Assembly (NCBI GenBank): GCA_963801105.1
Contig: CAWDDH010000003.1
Location: 558,001-622,000, forward strand
Direction: 5' to 3'
From: JAENVU01 sp963801105
GTDB lineage: Bacteria > Actinomycetota > Acidimicrobiia > IMCC26256 > JAENVU01
Length of the DNA stretch: 64,000 nucleotides
Part shown: one piece after another, positions 52,965 through 62,098 of the stretch
Numbering within the stretch: position 1 is the first letter of the stretch
How the letters are laid out: each line of letters begins with the position of its first letter
Program-made: the position numbers and the translations under genes
Notes under the pieces: model-generated
Databases searched by the model: none
What the model was told of the DNA's origin: nothing
What the model saw: the letters and a program-made list of their open reading frames with translations, nothing else

Positions 52965-53939
52965 GTGCCTCGAGGTGACGCAGAACCACACACCGACCAG
53001 GTCGTGGTGATCATCCCGACCGTCGGACGACCGACCTTGGCGCGTGCTGTCGCGTCGGTGCTCGATGACGTCGGCGTCGAAGAAGTCGTGGTTGTCGCCG
53101 ATGGTCGGCCGGAGGTCGTCCACGCCGAGCTGTCCGAGTTCGCGGACAACCCGCGGGTGCGGATCATTCCCGGAGACGGTCAGGGCCCTGCGTGGGCTCG
53201 GCAACGTGGCGCGGAGCAATCGACCGCACCGATCCTCTTGTTCCTCGACGACGACGTGTTCCCGTCACCCGGGCTGGCGTCTGCCCACGCACGTCGCCAC
53301 CGCGAGCGGGACGATCTGATCGTGATCGGGTACATGCCGGTGGGCGAGGCCTATCTGACGGCCGCCACGGCACGCGTCTACGCCAACGACTACCTCCTCG
53401 CCTGCCGACAGCTCGAAGAGGAGCCGGATCGCATCCTGAACGATCTCTGGGCCGGGAACATCTCAATGTCGCGCGCTTCGGTCGAGAAGGTCCCGCTCGT
53501 CGCCGCCGACGCGCCGTATCTGCGGCGCGAGGACCAGGAGTTCGGACTCCGCTGTGCCCGGGCCGGACTCACCGGAGTCTTCGATCGCTCCCTGACCGCT
53601 GAGCATCAGTTCGAACGTTCGCTTCGTCAGTTCCTGACCACCGCGTCCGAGCAAGCTGTGGAGATCGCGCGGATGCGGGCGCACTATCCCGAACTCGGCG
53701 ACCGCGACGCGGGCGCCCGTCCGGTCCAGGGGCTCGTGTCGTGGACTCGGAAAGCCGCCGGCGCTCGACCGATCGGCTCCGCCCTGCGGGGAGTCACCCG
53801 CGCCGGGGTCTTCGTCGCGGGACGGCTCGGCGCGAATCGGCTCGAGGACCATGGGGTCGCCCTGCTGCGGATGCTGGTCCAGCGTGACGCCCTCGACCGC
53901 GCACGGCCCCAGACGACAGCCAATACACTGCCGACTTGA
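52965..53939 (+). CDS. Family 2 glycosyltransferase
   Basis: A 324-residue GT-A glycosyltransferase. It has the nucleotide-sugar binding start VVVIIPTVGRPTLARAVASVL, the DxD-type site LLFLDDDVFP, and a conserved ...RREDQEFGLRCARAG segment (ED motif). A GTG start at 52965 is used. The acceptor is unknown; surface polysaccharide or glycolipid is typical. The next gene starts about 60 bp after its stop, or at an overlapping TTG. Confidence 0.88.
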   Translation: MPRGDAEPHTDQVVVIIPTVGRPTLARAVASVLDDVGVEEVVVVADGRPEVVHAELSEFADNPRVRIIPGDGQGPAWARQRGAEQSTAPILLFLDDDVFPSPGLASAHARRHRERDDLIVIGYMPVGEAYLTAATARVYANDYLLACRQLEEEPDRILNDLWAGNISMSRASVEKVPLVAADAPYLRREDQEFGLRCARAGLTGVFDRSLTAEHQFERSLRQFLTTASEQAVEIARMRAHYPELGDRDAGARPVQGLVSWTRKAAGARPIGSALRGVTRAGVFVAGRLGANRLEDHGVALLRMLVQRDALDRARPQTTANTLPT

Positions 53940-54001
53940 GCACTATCGGGCGTCTGAGCCCGATTTTGCAGTTCCGACGGGGCCCGGGGAGGGTGCGAAC
54001 G

Positions 54002-55746
54002 ATGGCGCAAGTGATCGGGCTGGGCATCGACGCCGGCACCGTCGGGCTCATCGAGGAACTCGTGGACGCGGGTTCGCTTCCGAACCTGCACGCCCTCCGG
54101 GAACGGAGCGCGCGTGTGCAGTTGGACGGTGCGCCGAGCCACCGCCATGGTGTCATCTGGCCCCAGTTCGTCGCTGGTGCGGACGCAACGCTCGAGGGCG
54201 AATGGCTGCGGTTCTCGTTCGACCGCTCGACCTACGAGGGCTTTCAGACCGGTGCTCGGCACCGGATCGAGGGCAACCTCCCCTTCTGGGAACCGGCGAA
54301 CGCCAAGACGATCACCCTCGACGTGCCCGGTACGACGGTGATGGGCCCGGGCGTGCACGTCACGGCGTGGGGCGCCGATGCGGCCCTGTACCCACGCGCA
54401 TCGCAACCGCCGGGTCTGCTCCGAGAGTTCGACGCTCGCTTCGGCGTTCACCCGGGGTTCGAAACCTACGACTGCGGCTGGCACGACCCCAAGCGTCTCG
54501 ATCGCTTCACGGGGGCGTGTGTCGTCGGAGCTCGACGTCGGGCCGACATCGCGGTCGAGATGATGCACCGCTTCCCGGACTGGGACCTGTTCCTGATGGC
54601 GATGTCGGAAGCGCACATGGCATCCGAGATCATGTGGCACGGCGTCGCGCCCGGCCACCCGCTCGCCGATTTCGATCCCGATGCCCGGGCTCGCCTCGTG
54701 CGGGTGTTCACTGCGATCGACGACGCCGTCGGAACAATCGTTGCCGCGGCTCCCGAGGGTGCGGTGATCGTCGTGTTCTCCCTCGACGGCATGCGCCCCA
54801 GCCCCGGAGACGTCCCATCGCTCGTGCTCCTTCCGGAGTTGCTGCACCGACACCGCTTCGGGACCGGGAAGCTGCGCGACGTCGATGCCGAAGCGTGGCG
54901 ACGCGCCGGCTGCCCGCCGCTCGTTCCCCGGCGGGGGCGTCCCTGGCGCATGGATCTCAACGAACGAATGGTCGAACCGCCTTCCGAGCCGTGGACTCAC
55001 CGCGTTCCCGGGTACTTCGCGGCGCGGCTCTCACCGCTCGGGCGTCGCCTCCTGAAGCTCCGCAAGGGGATGGAGATCGGAGTGCTCGGCGTTCCCGTCC
55101 CACCGGAGTGCACCGCAGACCCCGAGACGCTGGATGCAGTTCCCGACTCCGCCGACGAGTTCCTCTTCATCGGGAACTACCGCGAGGATCGCGCCACGAT
55201 GCGCGCGTTTGCGCTGCCGACGTTCGGTGGCGCGTATGTGCGCATCAACTTGGAAGGGCGCGAGCCGGCAGGGATCGTCCCGCTCGCCGAGTTCGAGGCC
55301 GAGTGCGAGGCCGTCGAATCACTCATCCCGCGTGTCGAGATGTGCGAACTGGTGAACCCATCGTCGAGAGCGTGCAGCGGCTGGGCGGTTCCGATCCGCT
55401 CGATCCGAACGGCGAGCGGTACGGCGATCTGCTCTTCGAATGGAGCCGGCCAATCGACGCGTTCGAGCACCCGGACCTCGGGATCGTCGGACCGGTGCCC
55501 CTCAACCGCACGGGCGCCCACTCGGATCGTGGATTCGCCTGGGTGAGCGGGCCGGGGCGCACCGCGGATGACCTTCCCCTGCACTCGGTGCTCGATCTCC
55601 CACCCACGATCGTGCGACTTCTCGGCGACGACAAGCAGCTCCCCCCGGCGGGTGCACCCATCCCCGGACTCGTCGGGACCCGCGTGCACGCTGACCGCGG
55701 CTCGGCCGGTCTGCGCACCGCTCGCGTCGGCGGGCGGGCTCGGTGA
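54002..55746 (+). pseudogene. Alkaline-phosphatase-superfamily phosphodiesterase with frameshift
   Basis: The N-terminal 450 residues match the type I phosphodiesterase / nucleotide pyrophosphatase group (VIGLGIDAGTVGLIEELVDAGSLPNLHALRE; metal-site region MAMSEAHMASEIMWH). The usual downstream SDHG is FSLDGM, so that metal ligand may be missing. At about 55352 the frame changes and the C-terminus continues in the other frame (GEPIVESVQRLGGSDPLDPNGERYG...) to 55746. The ATG at 54002 has GGGAGGG upstream. It may act with the preceding glycosyltransferase. Sequence error is possible. Confidence 0.72.
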
Positions 55747-55795
55747 CCCCAGCCCTCGTGCCACGAAGGTGATCGGCCCCAGGACTTTCCGAAAG

Positions 55796-55869
55796 TGGAG
55801 GTGATGGGACTTGAACCCACGACTTCTACGTTGCGAACGTAGCGCTCTACCGGGCTGAGCTACACCCCC
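55796..55869 (-). tRNA. tRNA-Ala (anticodon CGC)
   Basis: A 74-nt cloverleaf on the minus strand: acceptor GGGGGTG pairs with CACCTCC (one G-T), D-stem GCTC/GAGC, anticodon stem CTACG/CGTAG with loop TTCGCAA, and T-stem GTGGG/CCCAT around TTCAAGT. Anticodon CGC reads GCG, so it is tRNA-Ala. CCA is not encoded. It lies between the phosphodiesterase and glyoxalase genes. Confidence 0.95.
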
Positions 55870-55931
55870 GAAGGAAGTTCGAGGGTAGCAAACCGGGTCC
55901 CGCCGGCCGGGCCGAACGGGACCCGGTCGAC

Positions 55932-56702
55932 TCACATCGGGTTCGTTGAGCTGGATGACCGCGAAGGTGGCGCCCCTCGGATCGGCGAGGACGCTGAAGC
56001 GCCCGACGTCGCCGGCCTCCATCGGCCCCGACCATCGTCGACGCGCCGAGCGACTCGGCCTTCGCCTTGGCCGCTTCGATGTCGGCGACGCGAAGTACAC
56101 CAGCCAGTGGGCCGGGACCTCGGCGGGACCATCTGCGGGGCATCGCCATGCAGCCGGCGACGACCTTGTCGCCGAGCTTGAACTCGTTGTACTCGTGGCT
56201 GCGCTGCGCGACGAGACCGAAGACCTTCTCGTAGAACGGCAGCGCCGTCGTCGACGTCACGCGAGTCGAAGCTCGTTCCAGCAGAGCGTGCCCGGCTCGT
56301 TCACGATCTCGGCGCCGATCGAGCCCTTCGCCTGCCAGATCGAGAAGAAGGCACCGGTCGGGTCCTGCACCACCGCCATGCGTCCCGCCTCCATCACGTC
56401 GAACGGCGGGGCCGACGACCGTGCCGCCCGCGGCGGTCGCCTCCTTGCGCGGTGGCGTCGACGTCCGCGACGGTGATGTAGGTGGCCCACGCCGGCGGGC
56501 CGGGGTTCTCGGCGGGGCCGATCGCGGCGACCGGCTTCCCGCGGAGCAGACACATGGTGTAGTGCCCCGCCTCCTCGCCGAGGTCCTCGGTCTCCCAACC
56601 GAACAGGGCGGAGTAGAAGGCACAGGCCGCGGCGCCGATGTCGGGCACCCCGATGTCGGCCCACGAAGGGGTGCCGGGTGCGTAGGCGGTCATCTCGGTC
56701 AT
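55932..56702 (-). pseudogene. Two-domain glyoxalase (VOC) gene broken by many frameshifts
   Basis: Joined across frames, this is a normal two-domain VOC protein of about 256 residues starting MTEMTAYAPGTPSWADIGVPD and ending VIQLNEPM. The frame changes at least seven times, mostly in or next to runs of G or C, for example one base short where CCC-CCG is expected and one extra where GGG-CCG is expected. Amino-acid identity to the family is kept in every segment, which argues for sequencing error rather than long-term decay. The net length is a multiple of three. Confidence 0.8.
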
Positions 56703-56791
56703 GGGGGTGTCCTTGCCGTCGGGGAAGTGGTCGCGGTTGTAGCACCGCCCTGCGACCAGCGCACCCCCGAGGCGGGCCGCGGACCGCCGGG

Positions 56792-58077
56792 TCAGGGCAG
56801 CGACTCGATCATCCCCGACGTGCACCAGGTGGGGGTGTTGATCGGGTTGCAGCGGCTCGGCGTGCCACCCGGGATCTGCACGAAGTACGGCGTGCCGAAC
56901 GCCCGCCCCGGCACCACGAAGTCGCTGCTGACCCAGGTGGATCCGCTCGCGAACGCGGCATCACGTGCCGTCGTGTCGTTGGCGCGCGCCTCGACGGTGT
57001 CCGCGTCGGCGCGGGTCCGCACCACGTAGCCCTGCGCGATCAGCGACTGGATGTCGGCGAAGGAGCCCTTCGGGTCGTTGCGCTTGATGAACGCGGCATC
57101 GTCGGCGCCCCGGGATCCGCGTTGGTGAAGATCACGCGCCCGGCGAGGGCCGGGTGGCCGGCCAGGTAGTCCGAGCGGTACTGCCCGCCGTTGTCCATCA
57201 CGAACATCACCTGGCCGCGCGTCGAGTCGATCGTCGGCCAACCGTCCTGGGCGATCGCCTCCGGGAGGGTCGCGTGGGAGCCGCGCAGGTCGTCGGGCGT
57301 CAACAGCTCCTTCTCGCTGAACACCGAGCGGATCTGCGCGTCGAGCCGGTCGTAGTCGGCCGCACCCCACGCGCCGTAGGGCACGGGCAGGTTGAACTCG
57401 TTGGCCTCGAGCTCGAGCTGGATCCCGATCACCGCGTGCCTCGGGTGCGCGAGCGACCACGTCTTGATCGTGGTCAGGCAGTCGACGAGCGCGTGGCACG
57501 TGCTGCCCTCGTCGATCGTCGGGATGTGGAAGACGTCGATGCGGCCGGAGCCGTCATTCGCGGTGTTCACGTCGAGCTCGAACTGACGCACACCCTGGCT
57601 CTCGAGCTGCACGTCGAGCGGGTTCTCGAAGTACTGCAACACCTCGACGCCATCGACGGGTGGGGCCGGGTACTCGTGGTAGCTGTTGTGCGTCCCGAGC
57701 GCCTGCAGCTGGTTGACCCGCATGCGGTCGTCGAGGAACGTGAAGCCGTTCCGCTTCTCGTGCCGGCTGATTCTCGCCTGCACGTACAGCGAGTGCAGAC
57801 CGGGACCGATCGCGCTCACGTCGAGATCGAAGTGCAACGGCAGCGTGGTGCCGGTCGCGAGCACGTGCCCACCCGGGTGGTCCTTCCACACGGTCGTGGT
57901 CGCCGCGGTCCCGGCGGGCAGATCCGCCGCGGTGATGTCGACCGGCCGCACGCCGGCCGCGCCCGGCGGCCCGACGTGGACCGCGAGATTCGGGCCGAGC
58001 CCGTGCCCGGGTGCAAGCCAGTGGCAGCCCGCGCCGACGACGGCGAGCAGGACGACGATCGCAACACGCTTCAGCAC
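56792..58077 (-). pseudogene. Ca2+-dependent phosphoinositide phospholipase C-like lipoprotein with frameshift
   Basis: A lipoprotein signal (MLKRVAIVVLLAVVGAGC, lipobox VGAGC) is followed by a beta domain and a TIM-barrel-like catalytic part with QALGTHNSYHEYPAPP and RQFELDVNTANDGSGRIDVFH, the features of the bacterial Ca2+-dependent phosphoinositide-specific phospholipase C family. At about 57110, in a C/G run, the frame shifts; the true C-terminus (DAAFIKRNDPKGSFADIQSL ... CTSGMIESLP) continues in another frame to 56792. It would be secreted and cell-surface bound if intact. Confidence 0.75.
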
Positions 58078-58150
58078 CGGTGCCTCCCCAGCTGTCCGGA
58101 AGGTCCGGATCGTAGGCGACGGCCGAGGGGGGTGGAACCGCGGGTCGGGC

Positions 58151-58794
58151 TCAGTCGCGAGCGGGTGAGGTGGGCTGCGAGTCGATCGCGGCCCGCAGCC
58201 GTTGCGCGACGAGCGCGTTCGTGAGGTCGCCCCGCGTGCGCTCGATCACCGCGCGGAGGGCGTCGGTCGTTCGCCGCAACCCGCCCGTCACCGCGTCGGG
58301 ATAGTCGACGGTCACGAGCAACGCGTAGACCTCGTCCATGAGGCCGAGCAGATCCTCCGCGGCGAGAGCCGATCCGCGCGGAGGCAGTCGAGCGTGTGCC
58401 GTCGCAGCTCGCTCGCGGCCTCCGCCATGCCGTTGAGGTAGGGCGCGAGGTCCACCCCGATCGCCGCGGGCTCCGGGAGCGGGTCGCCGCGCACGAACGC
58501 GAGGGTGAGGTTCGCTTCGGCGAACTCCTTCTTCGCGTCGTGGAGGTACCCGCCGTGGCGCACGTCCGGCTGGTCGGTCACCGCGGCGTCGGCGCGTGCG
58601 AGATGCCCCGCGGCCTCCGCGATCAGACGCTCGGCCGGCTCGTACTCCTCCCGCTGCACGGCGCGGATCGCCGCGGCACAGGACTGGATGGTCTTGCGGC
58701 AGGCGGTGAGGGTGATCTCTCGCGCCGCGTGCTTCGCGTCGAGCGCGGTGCGGGCCTGGTCGCCGAGCGCACGGATCTCCGCCGCGCGGTCCAC
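58151..58794 (-). pseudogene. Translin-family protein with frameshift
   Basis: The N-terminal part (RALGDQARTALDAKHAAREITLTACRKTIQSC ... HDAKKEFAEANLTLAF) and the C-terminal part (MDEVYALLVTVDYPDAV...RRTTDALRAVIERTRGDLT) together match the translin family, which in other organisms binds RNA or DNA. They are in different frames; a shift near 58365, in CCGCGG, joins them to about 214 residues. The likely GTG start (58794) is 12 bp after the sepX-like stop. Translin genes are best known in eukaryotes and archaea; a bacterial copy next to sepX is notable. Confidence 0.65.
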
Positions 58795-58805
58795 CGCGGA
58801 CCGGG

Positions 58806-59315
58806 TCAGGAGGACGCGGTCCGGCGGAGCACCATCGCCGGGGACGACTGCGACGCCGGCGGGCTCAGGAAGTGCACGCTCGCCTTCCGTTCCTGGGCCT
58901 TGCGGCGCAGGTGCACGAGCACCGCGACGTACGCGACGAACGCGAGGTCGGTCACGACCTGGACCAGCCAGAGGAGCATGCTCCCGCTCACCACGGCAAG
59001 GAGCAGCGTGGCCAGCACGGCGACGCCGAGCACGGCCAGGGTGTCCCGACGACGCTTCTGGGCGGCGGCCGACATGGGCAGCCCGGCCGGGCGCGCCGAC
59101 GGTGTGGCGACGAAGGAGACCGGACGAGGTGGCAGCGACATCCGACGTGGCGCGCGCGCCGGTGCGTGACCCCCGAGCCGGCCGATCGAGGTCAGCCGTT
59201 TCGAGAAGTCGCCGATCGAGTCGCGTCGAGTCCCGGAGATCCGGCGCTGGACGAAGGGCCACGCGAAGAACGCCGCCCACAGCACCGCGAGGATCAGGAT
59301 GATGGAGATCGCCAA
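58806..59315 (-). CDS. sepX: SepX/GlpR-like divisome membrane protein
   Basis: A 169-residue membrane protein: an N-terminal helix (residues 2-22), a basic segment with RRDSIGDFSKRLTSIGR, a Pro-rich linker, two close helices (about 92-133), and a basic end (HLRRKAQERKA). This layout and the RDSIGDF segment match actinobacterial SepX/GlpR, which supports FtsZ-ring function. The moaC-moaA-moeA-galU neighbourhood is the usual setting of this gene in actinobacteria, which adds support. Identification is by pattern, not alignment. Confidence 0.6.
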   Translation of the reverse strand: MAISIILILAVLWAAFFAWPFVQRRISGTRRDSIGDFSKRLTSIGRLGGHAPARAPRRMSLPPRPVSFVATPSARPAGLPMSAAAQKRRRDTLAVLGVAVLATLLLAVVSGSMLLWLVQVVTDLAFVAYVAVLVHLRRKAQERKASVHFLSPPASQSSPAMVLRRTASS

Positions 59316-59460
59316 GGCTCCCGGTCGCTTTCCGTGTCGCGGACGCTAACAAGCAGGAAACTCGAGGCGGTGGATGCCGACGGTCCCGCTGAGGTGCCGC
59401 GACCCTAGACGGGGTGTCGCGAAGCATGCGAGCCAGACGACCGCGCGTAGGTCGCGCGAC

Positions 59461-59961
59461 CTAGAGCGCGAAGTCGTCGCCGTCGCGACCGGGCCGGCGC
59501 CAGACGCCGGAGCGACCACCGGTCTTCTCCCAGAGCGCGAGGTCGCCGATCGTCATGGCCCGGTCGATCGACTTGCACATGTCGTAGATGGTCAACGACG
59601 CGATCGCACAGGCGTGCAGCGCCTCCATCTCGACACCGGTGCGGTCCACGGTCTCGACCTGGGCCTCGACCTCCACGTGACGCTCCTCGATTCGGAAATT
59701 CACGTACACCGACCCCACCAGCAACGGGTGGCACAGGGGCAACATGTTCGAGGTCTGCTTGGCCGCCTGGATCCCGGCGACGCGGGCCACGGCGAGCACG
59801 TCACCCTTGGTGATCGCGCCGGACGCGATCTGGGAGGCCGTCGCGGGCTCCATGTGCACCCGGCAGCGGGCGACGGCGCGGCGATGGCTCGCGTCCTTGG
59901 CCGTCACGTCGACCATGCGGGCGCGACCCAGGGGGTCGAGGTGCGTGAACTCGGAGGCCAT
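59461..59961 (-). CDS. moaC: Cyclic pyranopterin monophosphate synthase MoaC
   Basis: A 166-residue MoaC: MVDVTAKDASHRRAVA, then SNMLPLCHPLLVG and TGVEMEALHACAIASLTIYDMCK carry the conserved active-site residues. MoaC converts the MoaA product to cyclic pyranopterin monophosphate for molybdenum cofactor. It lies 22 bp downstream of moaA on the same strand. Confidence 0.97.
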   Translation of the reverse strand: MASEFTHLDPLGRARMVDVTAKDASHRRAVARCRVHMEPATASQIASGAITKGDVLAVARVAGIQAAKQTSNMLPLCHPLLVGSVYVNFRIEERHVEVEAQVETVDRTGVEMEALHACAIASLTIYDMCKSIDRAMTIGDLALWEKTGGRSGVWRRPGRDGDDFAL

Positions 59962-59982
59962 CGCCGGAGTCTACGGGCCGGG

Positions 59983-60981
59983 TCAGCCGCCGATCTGGCT
60001 CATGGATCGGTCGGGACGGACGAAGTCGACCGCGCCGATGCGGTGCCCGGCCCACTTCTGGCCGACCGCGCCGGCGAGCGCCACGGCGAGGTCGTCGTCG
60101 GTCCCGCCGTCGCGCATGACCAGGCGGAGGTCCGTTTCGTCCAGCGCGAACAGGCACGTGCGGAACTTGCCCTCGGCGGTGACCCGCACGCGATCGCAGC
60201 TCTCGCAGAACGGCTCGGTGACACTCGCGATCACCCCGACGTCGCCGATGCCGTCGCGGTACCGGAACCGGGCGGCGGGCTCCACGTGCGCGGGATCGGC
60301 GTGGGTCTGCTCCAACGGGAACACGGCATCGATGCGCTCGAGGATCTCCCCGGCCGGCACCACCTGGTCCATGGTCCAGTTGCCCGGGGCGTCCAAGGGC
60401 ATGAACTCGATGAAGCGGATACCCACGCCCCGCTCGCGCCCGTAGGCGGCGAGGTCGACGATCTCGTCGTCGTTGACCCCCCGGATGACCACGCAGTTCA
60501 CCTTCACCGGGTCGAACCCCATCTCGAGCGCAGCGTCGATCCCCGCGAGCGTGCGGTCGAGCTCGTCGCGTCGGGTCAGCGCGAGGAAGGTCTCCCGCCT
60601 GAGGCTGTCGAGCGAGACGTTGACCCGCCGGAGCCCGGCCGCCCGGAGCGGAGCCGCGAGCTGGGGCAGCTTCACGCCGTTGGTGGTCATCGCGAGGTCC
60701 ACGCCGAGCGGCGCGAGCAGCTCGAACAGCCGGGGCAGCTCGGCCCGGATCGTGGGCTCGCCGCCGGTGATGCGGATGCCGTCGAAGCCCCAGCGCTCCA
60801 CGCACACCCGTGCGATCCGGGCCAGCTCCTCGTAGGTGAGCAGTTCCGAGCGGTCGAGCCAGCGGAGGCCCTCGTCGGGCATGCAGTAGGTGCACCGGAA
60901 GTTGCAGCGGTCGGTCACCGACAGGCGCAGGTCCCGGACCCGGCGGGCGAAGGAGTCGACGAGGGCGGTCGGCGTGGCCAC
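59983..60981 (-). CDS. moaA: GTP 3',8-cyclase MoaA (radical SAM)
   Basis: A 332-residue radical SAM enzyme. The first 4Fe-4S site is Cys26-x3-Cys30-x2-Cys33 (CNFRCTYC); the second is in CESCDRVRVTAEGKFRTC. The conserved C-terminal Gly-Gly (SMSQIGG) is present. It makes 3',8-cyclo-7,8-dihydro-GTP from GTP for molybdopterin. A GTG start at 60981 is used. Upstream in-frame sequence is not MoaA-like. Confidence 0.97.
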   Translation of the reverse strand: MATPTALVDSFARRVRDLRLSVTDRCNFRCTYCMPDEGLRWLDRSELLTYEELARIARVCVERWGFDGIRITGGEPTIRAELPRLFELLAPLGVDLAMTTNGVKLPQLAAPLRAAGLRRVNVSLDSLRRETFLALTRRDELDRTLAGIDAALEMGFDPVKVNCVVIRGVNDDEIVDLAAYGRERGVGIRFIEFMPLDAPGNWTMDQVVPAGEILERIDAVFPLEQTHADPAHVEPAARFRYRDGIGDVGVIASVTEPFCESCDRVRVTAEGKFRTCLFALDETDLRLVMRDGGTDDDLAVALAGAVGQKWAGHRIGAVDFVRPDRSMSQIGG

Positions 60982-61173
60982 GTCGCCACCATATGCGCGC
61001 CCACGTGCCTGGCCACCGGGAATCCCCAGTTGTGATGACCACGCTGGGTCGTGCGGACCATTCACATTTCGCGCACAGAGTGGTTGCATGGCAATCGTTC
61101 CACGCGCTGCACGGGAGGCAAGCGGCGGGACGCTGACAAGAGAGATCAGGTCACTCCTCGGGGAGGCGTTGAT

Positions 61174-61258
61174 CCGCAGGCGCACGTTTGGTCGCATCAG
61201 CCTGCGGGGAGCCAGTGCGAAACCGGCCCCTCCATCCAGGGGCCGGGTCTCGCAGTGG
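61174..61258 (+). promoter_or_regulatory. Structured leader of the surface-protein gene
   Basis: Two hairpins precede the gene at 61279: CCGCAGGC (61174-61181) with GCCTGCGG (61200-61207), and a long stem CCAGTGCGA-AA-CCGGCCCC (61212-61230) with GGGGCCGG-GTC-TCGCAGTGG (61239-61258), one mismatch. The second ends 20 bp before the ATG. It could be an attenuator or a cis-regulatory RNA; no known riboswitch consensus was recognised. Confidence 0.5.
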
Positions 61259-61278
61259 ACGACGTACCCGAGGTATCG

Positions 61279-62025
61279 ATGCGACTGCCTTCCACCATCC
61301 GGCGCACCCGGCTCCCGGCCCTGGCCTTGCTGGCCGGCCTCGGGCTGCTCGCCACCGCGCCCGCCGCCGGTGCGGACTCCACCGCCCTCATCGTCTCGGT
61401 CACGGGCCGGGGCGCGGCCTTCTCGACCTCGATCGAGCTCACCTGCGAATCTCCGGCGGCTCCGGCCGCCGACGGTGTCGACATCGGCGGCGCGGCCGTC
61501 GCCAGCCGGCACGACGTCTCGGTCCCCGCCAACGGTGCGACGTCGATCGTCCTCGACGTCGCCGACGGCAGCGCATGCGCCGTCACCGCGGCGGGACCGC
61601 AGGCCGCACTTCTGACCGCGGCCGACGGGGGCACCGCCCTCGTCGGCGCCGACGGTCGCCTTCGTGGGGTGGCGGTCACGGTTGATCGGGGGACTCCCGT
61701 GACCGCCCACCTCACCTACACGGTTCCGGTTGTGCTCGAATCGACGGCGCCTCGGACGGAGGCCGCTTCGACGACGACCACCACCGGCTCGGGCAGCGCG
61801 GCTTCAACACCGCCGCTGCTGCCGGCGAGTGACGAGGCCGCTTCCGCCGCGGCTCCTGTCGCGCTCGCAGCTGCTCGGTCGACGACAACGGCGTCGTCGG
61901 CCGCGCTGCCCGACACTTCTGGTTCCGGCACGGCCCTCGTGCTGGCGACCGTCGGCGTGCTGCTCTGCGGCATCGTCGGCTACGGGCTCGCGCTCACCAG
62001 CAAGCGAGAGCACGAGGCGCCCTGA
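61279..62025 (+). CDS. Secreted cell-wall protein with an LPXTG-like sorting signal
   Basis: A 248-residue exported protein: signal peptide (about residues 1-32, ending AGA), a Cys-pair beta domain, a Ser/Thr/Ala-rich stalk, and a C-terminal sorting signal LPDTSGSG followed by a membrane helix and a KREHE tail. This is the layout of sortase-anchored proteins, although no sortase gene is in this window. Function of the ectodomain is unknown. A structured leader precedes it, and a strong terminator follows. Confidence 0.8.
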   Translation: MRLPSTIRRTRLPALALLAGLGLLATAPAAGADSTALIVSVTGRGAAFSTSIELTCESPAAPAADGVDIGGAAVASRHDVSVPANGATSIVLDVADGSACAVTAAGPQAALLTAADGGTALVGADGRLRGVAVTVDRGTPVTAHLTYTVPVVLESTAPRTEAASTTTTTGSGSAASTPPLLPASDEAASAAAPVALAAARSTTTASSAALPDTSGSGTALVLATVGVLLCGIVGYGLALTSKREHEAP

Positions 62026-62056
62026 CCCGGCGCTCAACGAGATCGTGCGGGAGGCC

Positions 62057-62086
62057 AAGTGCCCGGGGGCTCGCCCCCGGGCACTT
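62057..62086. terminator. Bidirectional hairpin terminator
   Basis: A perfect inverted repeat, aagtgcccgggggc and gcccccgggcactt, with a 2-nt centre lies between the convergent LPDTS-protein gene and moeA. There is no clear T-run, as is common in very GC-rich actinobacteria. Confidence 0.85.
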
Positions 62087-62098
62087 CCGCGCCTGGAA

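Noticed and set aside
50272..58794. Integrated prophage or mobile island
   Set aside because: No integrase, phage structural gene, transposase or attachment-site repeat is seen, although a tRNA-Ala lies in the block.
61021..61278. Known riboswitch upstream of moaA or the surface protein (Moco, c-di-AMP or cobalamin type)
   Set aside because: The hairpins do not match the conserved cores I know for these classes; reported as an unassigned structured leader.
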